Source of the DNA: Cytobacillus solani
GTDB lineage: Bacteria > Bacillota > Bacilli > Bacillales > Cytobacillaceae
Direction: 5' to 3'
Assembly (NCBI RefSeq): GCF_001420595.1
Contig: NZ_LJIX01000006.1
Span: forward strand, 2,775,058 to 2,839,057
DNA: 64,000 nucleotides
Made by a program: the position numbers and the translations under genes. This document shows, in pieces, positions 56,151-64,000 of the stretch. Under the pieces are notes generated by a model, which saw only the letters and a list, made by a program, of their open reading frames with translations, had not been told where the DNA came from and searched no databases. Within the stretch, counting starts at the first letter, position 1, and every line of letters starts with the position of its first letter.

Positions 56151-58066
56151 TATGCAGCTCCCTCTCCTTCATCCATAAAGATCACCTGAAGTGTTGTATG
56201 AATCGTTTGTTCCTTTCCATCACGATACTTAATTTTTCCTTCAACCTTTATCCGTTCTTCTTGTGTGTACATCCCTTCAATAAGCGTCTCATATTTTTTT
56301 GCAACAAATTGTCTTCTTACCTTCTTTGTTCTTGTCAGCTCTTCATCATCTGCATCAAGCTCTTTATAAAGAAGAACGAATTTTCTTACCCGAGCTTTCT
56401 CTGGCAATGTTTGATTAATATCATTCACTTGTTTCTGAATTAACGCCAACACTTCCGGCTTCGAGGACAGATCTGTATAGGTTGTATAACTAATTTGATT
56501 TTTCTCCGCCCATCTGCCGACATTTTCCATGTCTATATTTATCATAGCTACGACATATGGTCGATCCTTGCCAATAGCTACAGCCTCTTGGATATACGAA
56601 CTAAATTTCAGTTTATTTTCAATAAAGTTCGGTGAAAACATTTCCCCTGAATTCAAGCGAATGACATCCTTTATCCGGTCGATGACATAGAGATGCCCTT
56701 CTTCATCCAATCTGCCAGCATCTCCAGTATGCAGCCATCCAGATTGTATTGTTTCCTTCGTTGATTTTTCATTTTTATAATAGCCTTTGCAAATACTTGA
56801 GCTCTTGATGAGTATTTCTCCTTCATCTGAAATTTTCACTTCTGTCCCAGGGATCGGGATGCCAACACTATCCAGCTTTATATCCCCATCACGATGAACA
56901 ATCGAAATACCCGATACTTCTGTCTGTCCATAAATACTCTTCACATTGACACCAATGCTATGGAAAAATTCAAAAACATCCGGTCCAAGAGGAGCACCAC
57001 CAGTATATGCACGCTTCATGCCGAGCAAGCCTAAGTGATCCCTTATCGCACTAAACATGAAATAATCGGCTATTTTGTATTGCAGCTTTGTTGTAAATGA
57101 AATTTCTTTATTTTCAAAATAGGCTCTTGCCACCTTTTCACCGATTGGCTTGCACCATTTGTATATCTTTCTTTTTAGCCAGCCGGCATCTTGAATTTTC
57201 ACTTGAAATCTTGAAACCATATCTTCATAGATTCTAGGTGGTGAGAACATAACTTGAGGTCCAATTTCACGCAGATTCTCTAACACAGTGGAAGGTTCTT
57301 CAGGGAAGTTTATCGTCATGCCATTATATAGGCCCATTCCCATGGTCATCATTTGCTCGCCTATCCAAGCAAGGGGCAAAAAGGATACATACTCATCCTT
57401 ATCTGTTAGCGGGTCAATAGTTGATAAGTTTTTTGCCATATCAAGAAGGTTCTTATATGTAAGCATGGTTGCTTTCGGATTGCCTGTTGTACCGGATGTA
57501 TAAGAAAAAATTGCGACATCATGCTCACTTCCTTTTTTTACTTCTGATTGAAAAAAGGCGGGATCTTCTTCATCAAGCATTCTCCCGAGGGCTTGGACTT
57601 CTTCAAAGCTTATCAAAGCATCGTCCTGGTAATTCCTCATTCCACGCGGATCATAATAAATAATTTTTGTTACGTTCGGAATTTCTTCCTTAATTTCAAA
57701 CATCTTATCGACCTGCTCTTGGTCTTCAACCACAACAATCGTTGCATCACAGTGATCCAAAATAAAGCTCATTTCATTCGGCAGCGATTCTTGATAAATT
57801 CCGACTGAAATTCCTCCTAACGCTTGGGCTGCCAGTTCACTCATAACCCACTCAGGCCGATTATCGCCAACTATTGCTAGTTTATCGCCCCTTTTTAAGC
57901 CAAGCTTCGCAAATCCAAGACTTAGACTTTTTACTTGATCTAAATATTCTTGATACGTAATCTCATTCCAAATACCAAAATCTTTTTCTCTTAAAGCAAC
58001 TTTCAAACCAGCTCTTGCCGTCCTCTCAAGTAATAATTGAGGAAATGTCATATTCAAGCTTGACAT
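56150..58066 (-). CDS. Long-chain acyl-CoA synthetase-like AMP-forming ligase
   Basis: This 638-residue ANL enzyme has FSYTSGTTGNPKATML (P-loop), SIYGQTEVSG, GWLHTGDAGRLDEEGHLYVIDRIKD and a C-terminal part with LTRTKKVRR in place of the usual G-K segment. It belongs to the long-chain acyl-CoA synthetase branch (FadD15-like). It is embedded between the LivG-like and LivH-like genes, an arrangement that links transport of an acid to its activation as a CoA thioester. The substrate is not evident. Confidence 0.92.
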   Translation of the reverse strand: MSSLNMTFPQLLLERTARAGLKVALREKDFGIWNEITYQEYLDQVKSLSLGFAKLGLKRGDKLAIVGDNRPEWVMSELAAQALGGISVGIYQESLPNEMSFILDHCDATIVVVEDQEQVDKMFEIKEEIPNVTKIIYYDPRGMRNYQDDALISFEEVQALGRMLDEEDPAFFQSEVKKGSEHDVAIFSYTSGTTGNPKATMLTYKNLLDMAKNLSTIDPLTDKDEYVSFLPLAWIGEQMMTMGMGLYNGMTINFPEEPSTVLENLREIGPQVMFSPPRIYEDMVSRFQVKIQDAGWLKRKIYKWCKPIGEKVARAYFENKEISFTTKLQYKIADYFMFSAIRDHLGLLGMKRAYTGGAPLGPDVFEFFHSIGVNVKSIYGQTEVSGISIVHRDGDIKLDSVGIPIPGTEVKISDEGEILIKSSSICKGYYKNEKSTKETIQSGWLHTGDAGRLDEEGHLYVIDRIKDVIRLNSGEMFSPNFIENKLKFSSYIQEAVAIGKDRPYVVAMINIDMENVGRWAEKNQISYTTYTDLSSKPEVLALIQKQVNDINQTLPEKARVRKFVLLYKELDADDEELTRTKKVRRQFVAKKYETLIEGMYTQEERIKVEGKIKYRDGKEQTIHTTLQVIFMDEGEGAA

Positions 58067-58131
58067 ATAATGGCTGCCTCCTCTTTAAGCACCTAATATC
58101 CACTGCCTTTACTCTTTAGTCGAGATATTTC

Positions 58132-58902
58132 CTAGCCAACATTTTCTACTCCAAGATACGCGTCAATCACCTTTTGGTTATTTTGAATTTCATATGGAGT
58201 GCCATAGCCAATTAATTTTCCAAAATCAAGAACAGCAATATGATCAGAAAGATCCATGACAACACCCATATCATGCTCAATTAGAATGATCGTAGTTTCC
58301 ATTTCCTCATGAATGTCAATGATATAGCGAGCCATATCCTCCTTTTCTTCACTATTCATTCCAGCCATTGGTTCATCCAATAATAGAATCTCCGGCTCTA
58401 ATGCTAATGCACGACCGACCTCGACCCGCTTTTGCAATCCATAGGCCAGTCTCCCAACAGGCGTGTCACGGATATGTTCAATTTCCAAAAAATCAATTAC
58501 TTCCTCTACTTTTTGGCGATGCAGCACTTCTTCCTTTTGAGCTTTCCCCCAATACAATCCACCAGAGAGAATTCCAGTTTTCATACGGACGTGTCTGCCC
58601 AGCATCAGATTGTCTAATACAGATAAATGAGGAAACAATTCGATATTTTGAAAAGCTCTAGCGATTCCAAGTGCTGCACGTTTATGGGGCTTGAAGTGTG
58701 TAATTTCTTCTCCGTTAAAGCACACCGAACCTGAGGATGGCTTGTACAGCCCGCTAATGCAATTCAGCATACTCGTTTTACCGGCACCATTAGGCCCAAT
58801 TAAAGAAAATATCTCCCCTTTCTTTACCTCATAAGAAACTTTGTCAAGTGCCACAACTCCTCCAAACCTTAGTGTTACATCATTAATTTCTAAAATTCCC
58901 AC
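58132..58902 (-). CDS. LIV-type ABC transporter ATPase (LivG-like)
   Basis: This protein of about 256 residues has Walker A GPNGAGKTS, Walker B ILLLDEPMAGMN, the LivG-type AFQNIELFPHLSVLDNLMLG region and a C-terminal DAYLG. The signature is degenerate (LAYGLQKRV instead of LSGGQQ), as is normal in LivG. A GTG at 58902, eleven bases after GGAGG, gives the usual LivG start (GILEINDVTLRFGG); the TTG at 58920 lacks a good site. First gene of the operon. Confidence 0.92.
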   Translation of the reverse strand: MGILEINDVTLRFGGVVALDKVSYEVKKGEIFSLIGPNGAGKTSMLNCISGLYKPSSGSVCFNGEEITHFKPHKRAALGIARAFQNIELFPHLSVLDNLMLGRHVRMKTGILSGGLYWGKAQKEEVLHRQKVEEVIDFLEIEHIRDTPVGRLAYGLQKRVEVGRALALEPEILLLDEPMAGMNSEEKEDMARYIIDIHEEMETTIILIEHDMGVVMDLSDHIAVLDFGKLIGYGTPYEIQNNQKVIDAYLGVENVG

Positions 58903-59176
58903 TCGACTTTCATCCTCCAATCTCTTACAAAAAACGCTTACATTTTTAAAAATTTAGAATATTTAAATATATTCTCTGCTGTTCATATTATTCCTTCAAT
59001 TTATGAAATTTTTTCATCCGCAAATAATGACTATTTATGCAAGTATACTAATTTATATAAGATGTATTTTTAGAAAATACATCAATGGATGAATGAATGG
59101 TTCATTAGAAATATTTATTCATAGCGCATGTAGATTTTTACTGTTAGAGTGTGATACCATCTATTAAGATTAGGAA
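58903..59176. promoter_or_regulatory. Divergent control region with three inverted repeats
   Basis: Between the LIV-type operon and the GIY-YIG gene lie ATATTTAAATAT (near 58960), a perfect GATGTATTTT-TAG-AAAATACATC (59061-59083) and AATGAA-TGG-TTCATT (59092-59106). The last is reminiscent of FadR-type arms but with different spacing. They are candidate operators for the CoA-ligase operon; the regulators are unknown. Confidence 0.5.
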
Positions 59177-59185
59177 GTGATAATA

Positions 59186-59563
59186 ATGATAAAAATTGAT
59201 ATGCCCTCTCCAGAAATTGTGATAACAAAAAAACGGAATCTAGCCGGAGAGACAAGTGGGTCAGAGATTAGCAGTGTTTACGGATTTACAGAATATCATC
59301 GTATCCCGAGAGATAAAGGTGGACTGATTCTTTTCTTTAATAAAGATGAGGAGCTTTTATTTGTTGGAAAAGCGAGGAAATTAAGACCGAGAGTCAAGAA
59401 GCATTTTGAGGATACTGTTTCTCCAATGAAAAAGTATCGAGATGAAGTTTATAAAATTGCTGTATGTTTAGTCGAGGATCCAATGGAAAGAGAAATATAC
59501 GAAACATATATTATTAATACACTTAAAGCAAAATATAATATTGAAAAAGTATTCTATCGATAA
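59186..59563 (+). CDS. GIY-YIG nuclease-like protein
   Basis: This protein of about 125 residues has a single GIY-YIG-type domain resembling the UvrC N-terminus: GGLILFFNKDEELLFVGKARKLRPRVKKHF and a C-terminal MEREIYETYIINTLKAKYN with the metal-binding Glu. The GIY and YIG Tyr positions are replaced (LIL, FVG), so activity is uncertain. No UvrC C-terminal parts are present. The ATG at 59186 follows AGGAAG. Confidence 0.82.
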   Translation: MIKIDMPSPEIVITKKRNLAGETSGSEISSVYGFTEYHRIPRDKGGLILFFNKDEELLFVGKARKLRPRVKKHFEDTVSPMKKYRDEVYKIAVCLVEDPMEREIYETYIINTLKAKYNIEKVFYR

Positions 59564-59565
59564 GA

Positions 59566-59714
59566 AAAGTGCAAGCGCCTTGGTCATCGCCGTACAAACT
59601 GGAAGGGCCGGTTCTTTCGATAAAGGAAGCACGGTGAGCGAGAGTGAACCGATGTTGACGCAATCGTTGTGGAGGGGACCTGAAGTTTGATAGGCGGTAG
59701 GCGCTGGAACTAGA
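59566..59714 (+). repeat. Dispersed structured repeat, copy B
   Basis: It starts AAAAGTGCAAGCGCCTTGGTC and ends GGTAGGCGCTGGAACTAG, matching copy A (24254-24389) in the outer ends and in GCCGTACAAACTGGAAG, AGCACGGTGAGCG and GAACCGATGTTGAC. The inner arms have diverged (GGGCCGG, GGGACCTGAAG), so the stem is imperfect. It lies between two convergent genes. Confidence 0.8.
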
Positions 59715-59753
59715 CAATTCTCTAACTCCAAAGTTATACTTTCTTATCTTTTT

Positions 59754-59783
59754 AAAAAAAAGGAGGGTCTTCCTCCTTTTTTT
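59754..59783 (-). terminator. Terminator of pssA
   Basis: AAGGAGG-AAGAC-CCTCCTT with a long T run on the minus strand, directly at the end of the pssA gene. Confidence 0.88.
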
Positions 59784-60471
59784 ATTCTTTATCTTTTTTT
59801 CCTTTCACAAAACGATATGCGAGGTATGCAATATATAATGGAGTGGCGATGTAGATCAAGTAAGGAAATTGGCCGTGAGTTCCTTTGACTATAATAAATA
59901 GAACGCAGCCAAGAAAAATGGTCACGATTGTACCGTATTTTGGAAGAGGTACTTCTTTTAAGCTTGGAATACGGATTTTACTCACCATTAAAAAGCACAT
60001 ACCTGTAAAAACAACTGTCGTAATAATTTGTGGAATAATATGGCCAAATAATGTAAGAATGGCTAATATTCCACCTGCTGCCGTAATTGGAACCCCAACA
60101 AAATAATTCATGGATGTTTTACTTGAGCTAATATTAAATCTAGCTAAACGATAAGCACCGAACAGAGGAAATAAACCTGCAACAACAAACCCTAGCATGC
60201 CAAATTGATAAAAATATGTATAATAGACTAAAAATGATGGCGCAACTCCAAATGTAACGATATCTGCAAGAGAGTCCAGCTCTTTCCCCAATGTACTATC
60301 TGCATGCAACATTCGCGCAAGTCTTCCGTCCATACTGTCAAGCATCATCCCAATTAAGATTAATATTGCTGCATTTTTGAATCCCCCATTTGCAGCAAAA
60401 CCAATAGATAAAAAACCACAATATAAATTTCCTAATGTCACCATATTAGGAATCGCTTTAGTAAATCGCAC
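59782..60471 (-). CDS. pssA: CDP-diacylglycerol-serine O-phosphatidyltransferase
   Basis: This 229-residue membrane enzyme makes phosphatidylserine. It has the CDP-alcohol phosphatidyltransferase motif DSMDGRLARM...GKELDSLAD (D-x2-DG-x2-AR-x8-G-x3-D-x3-D), near residues 43-68, and about six to eight membrane helices. It starts at GTG after GGAGTG. A psd decarboxylase gene is not adjacent. It is monocistronic with its own terminator. Confidence 0.93.
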   Translation of the reverse strand: MRFTKAIPNMVTLGNLYCGFLSIGFAANGGFKNAAILILIGMMLDSMDGRLARMLHADSTLGKELDSLADIVTFGVAPSFLVYYTYFYQFGMLGFVVAGLFPLFGAYRLARFNISSSKTSMNYFVGVPITAAGGILAILTLFGHIIPQIITTVVFTGMCFLMVSKIRIPSLKEVPLPKYGTIVTIFLGCVLFIIVKGTHGQFPYLIYIATPLYIAYLAYRFVKGKKDKE

Positions 60472-60601
60472 GAGGATGTATCACTCCTAATTATTTTCTT
60501 TATTTTATGTAGAAAACTCTTATTTCACACAAAGGAATACCGGCCACTAGAATTATAACATTTTATTCCTGTCGTTAAATGTCCTTAATGAAAAATAATT
60601 A

Positions 60602-60629
60602 AAAAAGCATCGGTTATTCCGATGCTTTA
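60602..60629 (-). terminator. Terminator overlapping the end of the CoA-transferase gene
   Basis: AAAGCATCGG-AATAA-CCGATGCTTT with a T run; its left stem arm is formed by the last codons of the gene and the stop lies in the loop. Confidence 0.9.
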
Positions 60630-61717
60630 CGAATTAATTCTGCTACAAGTTCCTTTGTATTTTGACCTAATGCTGGCGAGGATGCCCCATTCTGTTTTTG
60701 ATTTCTATGCATTTTTACATACATGCTTTCGTTGTTATTTTCCCATAAAATTTCTTTTTCTTGGAAGTATGCAAATGAATGCAACTCATTTGGTTCTAAA
60801 ACAGGTGTTAAACAACAATCCACTATTTTTCCGAATTCCATCCATTCTGTTAATTCCCGGCTTCGAAATAATTCACATACCTGCATGAATACTGGGTTGT
60901 TTGTTTCAGCCTTAGAAAAATGAGCATTAATCCACTCATCTCTACCTAGTGCCTGACAAAAATTCAACCAAAATTTTTGTTCAAGAGCACCTAATGTCAC
61001 ATAACGATGATCCTTCGTTTCATACATTGCATAGGAAACAAGCACCCCGTTTAATTCTTTAATTCCTGTTTGATCGTCCGTTTCTTGCGCGATAAGTAGA
61101 TGATTCCCCATAATTGAAGCAACTGTTTCTGCGATAGAGATACAATGATAGCTTCCTTTTCCTGTTAGTATCTTAGCAACAATCCCTGCCAATATCCGTT
61201 CGCTCGCCGCCATTCCTCCTAAATAGTCTCCAATTTGAATCGATGGGTGAACTGGTTTCCCACGCTCATCCTTTAATTGAGAAAGAACGCCGCTAACCCC
61301 CATATAGTTAATATCATGGCTTCCAAGATGAGAGAAGCTGCCAGCATTCCCATAACCGGTTAAGGAGCAATAAACAATATCTTCTTTATGCTTGATCACT
61401 GTTTCGTAATCAAGACCAAGCTTTTTCATAACACCTGGGCGAAAGCTTTCAAGAACAGCATCCGCTGTTTCGATTAGCTTTAATGCCAGTTCTATTCCCT
61501 CTTTTTCTTTTAAGTTAAGGGCAATACTTTTCTTCTGGCGGTTATTTGCTAAGAAAACAATGCCTGTGTCATCTTTTTTAATCCCAAGATGCCTTGCAGG
61601 ATCGCCTTCTATCGGTTCTACTTTGATTACTTCTACGCCAAGCTCGGCTAATCTCATCGTCGCATAAGGTCCTGGAAGATAATTTGAAAAGTCGATGATT
61701 CTTACACCTTTTAACAT
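60614..61717 (-). CDS. CaiB/BaiF-family CoA-transferase
   Basis: This 367-residue class III CoA-transferase has the N-terminal GVRIIDFSNYLPGPYATM, VIKVEPIEGDPARH, a conserved NRQKKSIALNLK and the catalytic Asp in SHDINYMGVSG. This matches the CaiB/Frc/AMACR group, which also includes alpha-methylacyl-CoA racemases. It lies 24 bp after the acyl-CoA synthetase gene, and a thiolase is encoded further upstream, suggesting one acyl-CoA breakdown unit. Confidence 0.92.
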   Translation of the reverse strand: MLKGVRIIDFSNYLPGPYATMRLAELGVEVIKVEPIEGDPARHLGIKKDDTGIVFLANNRQKKSIALNLKEKEGIELALKLIETADAVLESFRPGVMKKLGLDYETVIKHKEDIVYCSLTGYGNAGSFSHLGSHDINYMGVSGVLSQLKDERGKPVHPSIQIGDYLGGMAASERILAGIVAKILTGKGSYHCISIAETVASIMGNHLLIAQETDDQTGIKELNGVLVSYAMYETKDHRYVTLGALEQKFWLNFCQALGRDEWINAHFSKAETNNPVFMQVCELFRSRELTEWMEFGKIVDCCLTPVLEPNELHSFAYFQEKEILWENNNESMYVKMHRNQKQNGASSPALGQNTKELVAELIRKASE

Positions 61718-61741
61718 CGAATCACCCTTTCATTTTCATGT

Positions 61742-63304
61742 TTACCCATTTGAAAATAAATCCTCCAGCCGTTTGCGCAGCATGAATTTTTGAATCTTCC
61801 CGCTTGCATTTCTCGGTAAGGCATCACAGAAAATATATTGCCGCGGCCGTTTATAATTCGCCAGTTCTTCACTGTTTTTACAAACTTCATCGAGCATCTC
61901 TTCTGTAAGGTCTGGATCCTTTCTCACGATAAATGCGGTTACCGTTTCACCCCAACGATCATCTGGCTGACCAATGACGGCAACATCAAGAACACCACTA
62001 TGTGTATACAAAACATCCTCCACTTCACGAGGATATATATTCTCTCCGCCACTGATAATCATGTCATCCACACGATCCTTAACAAATAAATACCCTTCAT
62101 CATCAAGATAGCCAATGTCACCGGAATGGTACCATCCCATATACAAGGAATTGGCTGATGCTTCTTCATTATGATAATATCCGCTCATCATGCATGGTCC
62201 CTGGACAATGATTTCACCTGTTTCACCAGCCGGAACTGTATCATCTGGATCTGATGGACCATCCTCATTCGGGCGCACAATCCTTATTTCATGATTTAGG
62301 CATGCCTGCCCAGCTGATCCAGCTTTTCGTATTTGATCATCATCGAATAAGAAGGTAATCGCAGGACCCATTTCTGTCATACCATATGCCTGAACAAGGG
62401 ATATCCCTAATTTATCCTTGCAGGCATATACAAGTGTTGGCGCCATAGGAGCTGCTCCGTAAAGACCTAATGTTAAGCTATCCAGCTGGTATTCATCGAA
62501 ATTTTCCTGCAGAAGCATATTCCACATCGTGGGTGCAGCGAAAAACTTGGTTATTTTTTCCTCTGTAATTAATTGGAGTACTTGCTTCGGTTCGAAATGA
62601 TGGAGGATGGTATTTTTCGCTCCGACATGCACACGTGGAAGGAAGGCACAATGAAGTTCAGCGCAATGGAACATTGGTGCGGTTACAAGACCATTATCAT
62701 TACTATCTAGTTTTGTTGCACTAATAACGATTAAACTTTGTTCGACAATTTCCCGGTGCCGGTGAAGAACACCCTTTGGTCTTCCGGTAGTTCCACTCGT
62801 ATACATAATGGCATAAACATCATTTTCATCAATAGAGGCTTTAACTTTTGATCTAGGTGCAGAAGCTACCTTTGCTTTATAGCTTGCTGCATATGACGGT
62901 GCATCTTCATCAATATACCAGAAAGCAGTCTGCGGAAAACGTTTAGCGATGGGGTCAATACCAGATTCAAGCATTTTTTCAAACAAAACGATCTTCGGAT
63001 TGGCATCTGATAAGATATATGCCACTTCTTCAGACATTAACCGAAAATTTATTGGATTAAAGATCGCCCCTATTTTCGCACAGGCAAAAAAGGCAGTAGC
63101 CAGTTCTTCTGTATTAAATAAGTAGGTTGAAATAATATCCCCTTTTCGCACTCCCTCCTGCAAGAGAGCATTGGCTAGCTTATCGATCTCCAGACTCCAT
63201 TCTTTATAGGTAAGACGCAAATTTTTTCTGACATCAAAAAGAGCTTCCTTGTTCGGATATTTGCCAACCGTTAAATCGAATACTTTTCCAATCGTTGTCG
63301 CCAT
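61742..63304 (-). CDS. Medium/long-chain acyl-CoA synthetase (AMP-forming)
   Basis: This 520-residue ANL ligase has MYTSGTTGRPKGVLHRH (P-loop), VQAYGMTEMGP, GWYHSGDIGYLDDEGYLFVKDRVDD, SGGENIYPREVE and a C-terminal RNASGKIQK with the catalytic Lys. All core motifs are intact. It activates a fatty or similar carboxylic acid using ATP and CoA. It starts after AAAGGAGG and is followed by the CoA-transferase gene. Substrate range cannot be read from sequence. Confidence 0.94.
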   Translation of the reverse strand: MATTIGKVFDLTVGKYPNKEALFDVRKNLRLTYKEWSLEIDKLANALLQEGVRKGDIISTYLFNTEELATAFFACAKIGAIFNPINFRLMSEEVAYILSDANPKIVLFEKMLESGIDPIAKRFPQTAFWYIDEDAPSYAASYKAKVASAPRSKVKASIDENDVYAIMYTSGTTGRPKGVLHRHREIVEQSLIVISATKLDSNDNGLVTAPMFHCAELHCAFLPRVHVGAKNTILHHFEPKQVLQLITEEKITKFFAAPTMWNMLLQENFDEYQLDSLTLGLYGAAPMAPTLVYACKDKLGISLVQAYGMTEMGPAITFLFDDDQIRKAGSAGQACLNHEIRIVRPNEDGPSDPDDTVPAGETGEIIVQGPCMMSGYYHNEEASANSLYMGWYHSGDIGYLDDEGYLFVKDRVDDMIISGGENIYPREVEDVLYTHSGVLDVAVIGQPDDRWGETVTAFIVRKDPDLTEEMLDEVCKNSEELANYKRPRQYIFCDALPRNASGKIQKFMLRKRLEDLFSNG

Positions 63305-63490
63305 TCTAGCTTTCCTCCTTTTTAATAATGCCTGTTTGTTACCGCAGATTTGTTATTTTGATTGATGAGGGTACGTTTTCTTCTTTTTCATTACCTTCTA
63401 TTTACTTTTTGTGTGATAAAAGAAATTATTATCTCTTTAAATGATTGTGAAGGACAACTATTTCATTTAGGCGGTACCTCCCCTTTCCAT

Positions 63491-64000
63491 TTAATCTAAG
63501 CGCTCAATTATTGTTGCATTGGCCATTCCATGACCTTCGCACATGGTTTGCAGCCCGTATCTTCCGCCTGTTCGTTCAAGTTCATGCAACATGGTCACCA
63601 TTAATCGAGCTCCACTGCCACCAAGTGGATGACCAAGAGCAATCGCGCCGCCATTCGGGTTCAGTTTAGCTGGATCGGCTCCCGTCTCCTTCAGCCAAGC
63701 CAGCGTAACTGGTGCAAAGGCTTCATTTACTTCGAAAATATCAATTTCCTCTATTGTCAAGCCAGCTTTCTTTAATACTTTTTCCGTTGCGGGGATGGGT
63801 CCTGTAAGCATTAACGTTGGATCTGAGCCGACAACAGAACGGGCAAGGATGCGGAATCTTGGCTTCAGCCCTAATTCCTCTGCTTTCTCGCGGGACATGA
63901 TTAATAATGCAGCTGCACCATCACTAATTTGACTGGCATTCCCTGCATGAATCACACCATTTTCTTTAAAGACTGTCTTTAGCGTACCTAGCTTTTCAAC
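63491..64000 (-). CDS. Acetyl-CoA acyltransferase (thiolase), C-terminal part cut by window edge
   Basis: The visible 169 residues are the C-terminal half; the reading frame stays open to 64000, so the GTG at 63955 is internal and not a start. Family marks are NASQISDGAAALL, the GG-x-LGHPLGGSGAR segment with the catalytic His, and the catalytic Cys in MCEGHGMA, here with GHG where GGG is common. It cleaves 3-ketoacyl-CoA or condenses acetyl-CoA. It is separated from the acyl-CoA synthetase by about 185 bp without a clear terminator. Confidence 0.92.
   Translation of the reverse strand, partial: VEKLGTLKTVFKENGVIHAGNASQISDGAAALLIMSREKAEELGLKPRFRILARSVVGSDPTLMLTGPIPATEKVLKKAGLTIEEIDIFEVNEAFAPVTLAWLKETGADPAKLNPNGGAIALGHPLGGSGARLMVTMLHELERTGGRYGLQTMCEGHGMANATIIERLD

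Noticed and set aside
1-64000. Insertion sequence, prophage or integrative element
   Set aside because: No transposase, integrase or phage gene was recognised on either strand; only the small dispersed repeats are present.

Overview
The window is AT-rich and comes from a Gram-positive, low-GC bacterium, most likely a Bacillaceae member (Bacillus sensu lato). Evidence: strong GGAGG ribosome binding sites with TTG/GTG starts, lipoprotein lipoboxes, a Bacillus-type BirA operator, HelD, MtnK, Hmp, short Bacillus-specific families (DUF2187, a DUF5634-like protein) and a Gram-positive-type Pel locus. I see no rRNA, tRNA, IS element, prophage or CRISPR array.

Layout. 1-7600 (minus): start of mtnK, a ribose-type ABC importer with two paralogous binding lipoproteins, and a chemotaxis receptor, suggesting uptake and sensing of a pentose-like compound, possibly methylthioribose. 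7965-9755 (plus): bioY-bioB behind a BirA operator. 10.0-12.0 kb: small envelope and hypothetical genes. 12.2-24.1 kb: a Pel-type exopolysaccharide locus. One minus-strand operon encodes a UDP-sugar epimerase fused to PelD, then PelE, a PelA-like deacetylase, PelF, PelG, and an appended trio CotH kinase / VTC domain / DUF4956. Facing it is a separate secreted glycoside hydrolase behind a cyclic-di-GMP-I riboswitch. 24.4-26.95 kb: LLM oxidoreductase and an MBL-TetR pair with twin palindromic operators. 27-38 kb: membrane trypsin-like protease, HD-GYP protein, flavohemoglobin, HelD, a candidate small RNA, an MHYT-GGDEF-EAL protein, a NERD protein, a 52-bp tandem array and a Trm11-type methyltransferase. 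38-48 kb: FNT channel, RluF, phytoene/squalene synthase-like protein, TerC, FMN reductase, a second c-di-GMP-I riboswitch in front of a diguanylate cyclase, MATE exporter and a molybdopterin oxidoreductase. 48-50.5 kb: PAS-GGDEF-EAL protein. 50.8-58.9 kb: LIV-type ABC importer operon carrying two CoA ligases. 59-64 kb: GIY-YIG protein, PssA, CoA-transferase, acyl-CoA synthetase and the end of a thiolase.

Main theme. The window is a local c-di-GMP network: two synthesis-type proteins (GAF-GGDEF and PAS-GGDEF-EAL), two breakdown-type proteins (MHYT-degenerate GGDEF-EAL and HD-GYP), a protein receptor (the PelD half, which keeps an RxxD inhibitory-site motif beside a ruined GGDEF motif) and two RNA receptors. 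One riboswitch precedes the probable Pel hydrolase, so synthesis (through PelD) and trimming (through RNA) of the same polymer may be read from one second messenger. The other precedes a diguanylate cyclase and carries its own terminator, implying feedback on c-di-GMP synthesis. The epimerase-PelD fusion and the CotH-VTC-DUF4956 extension are the least familiar parts of the Pel locus. All functional links are inferred from sequence and context.
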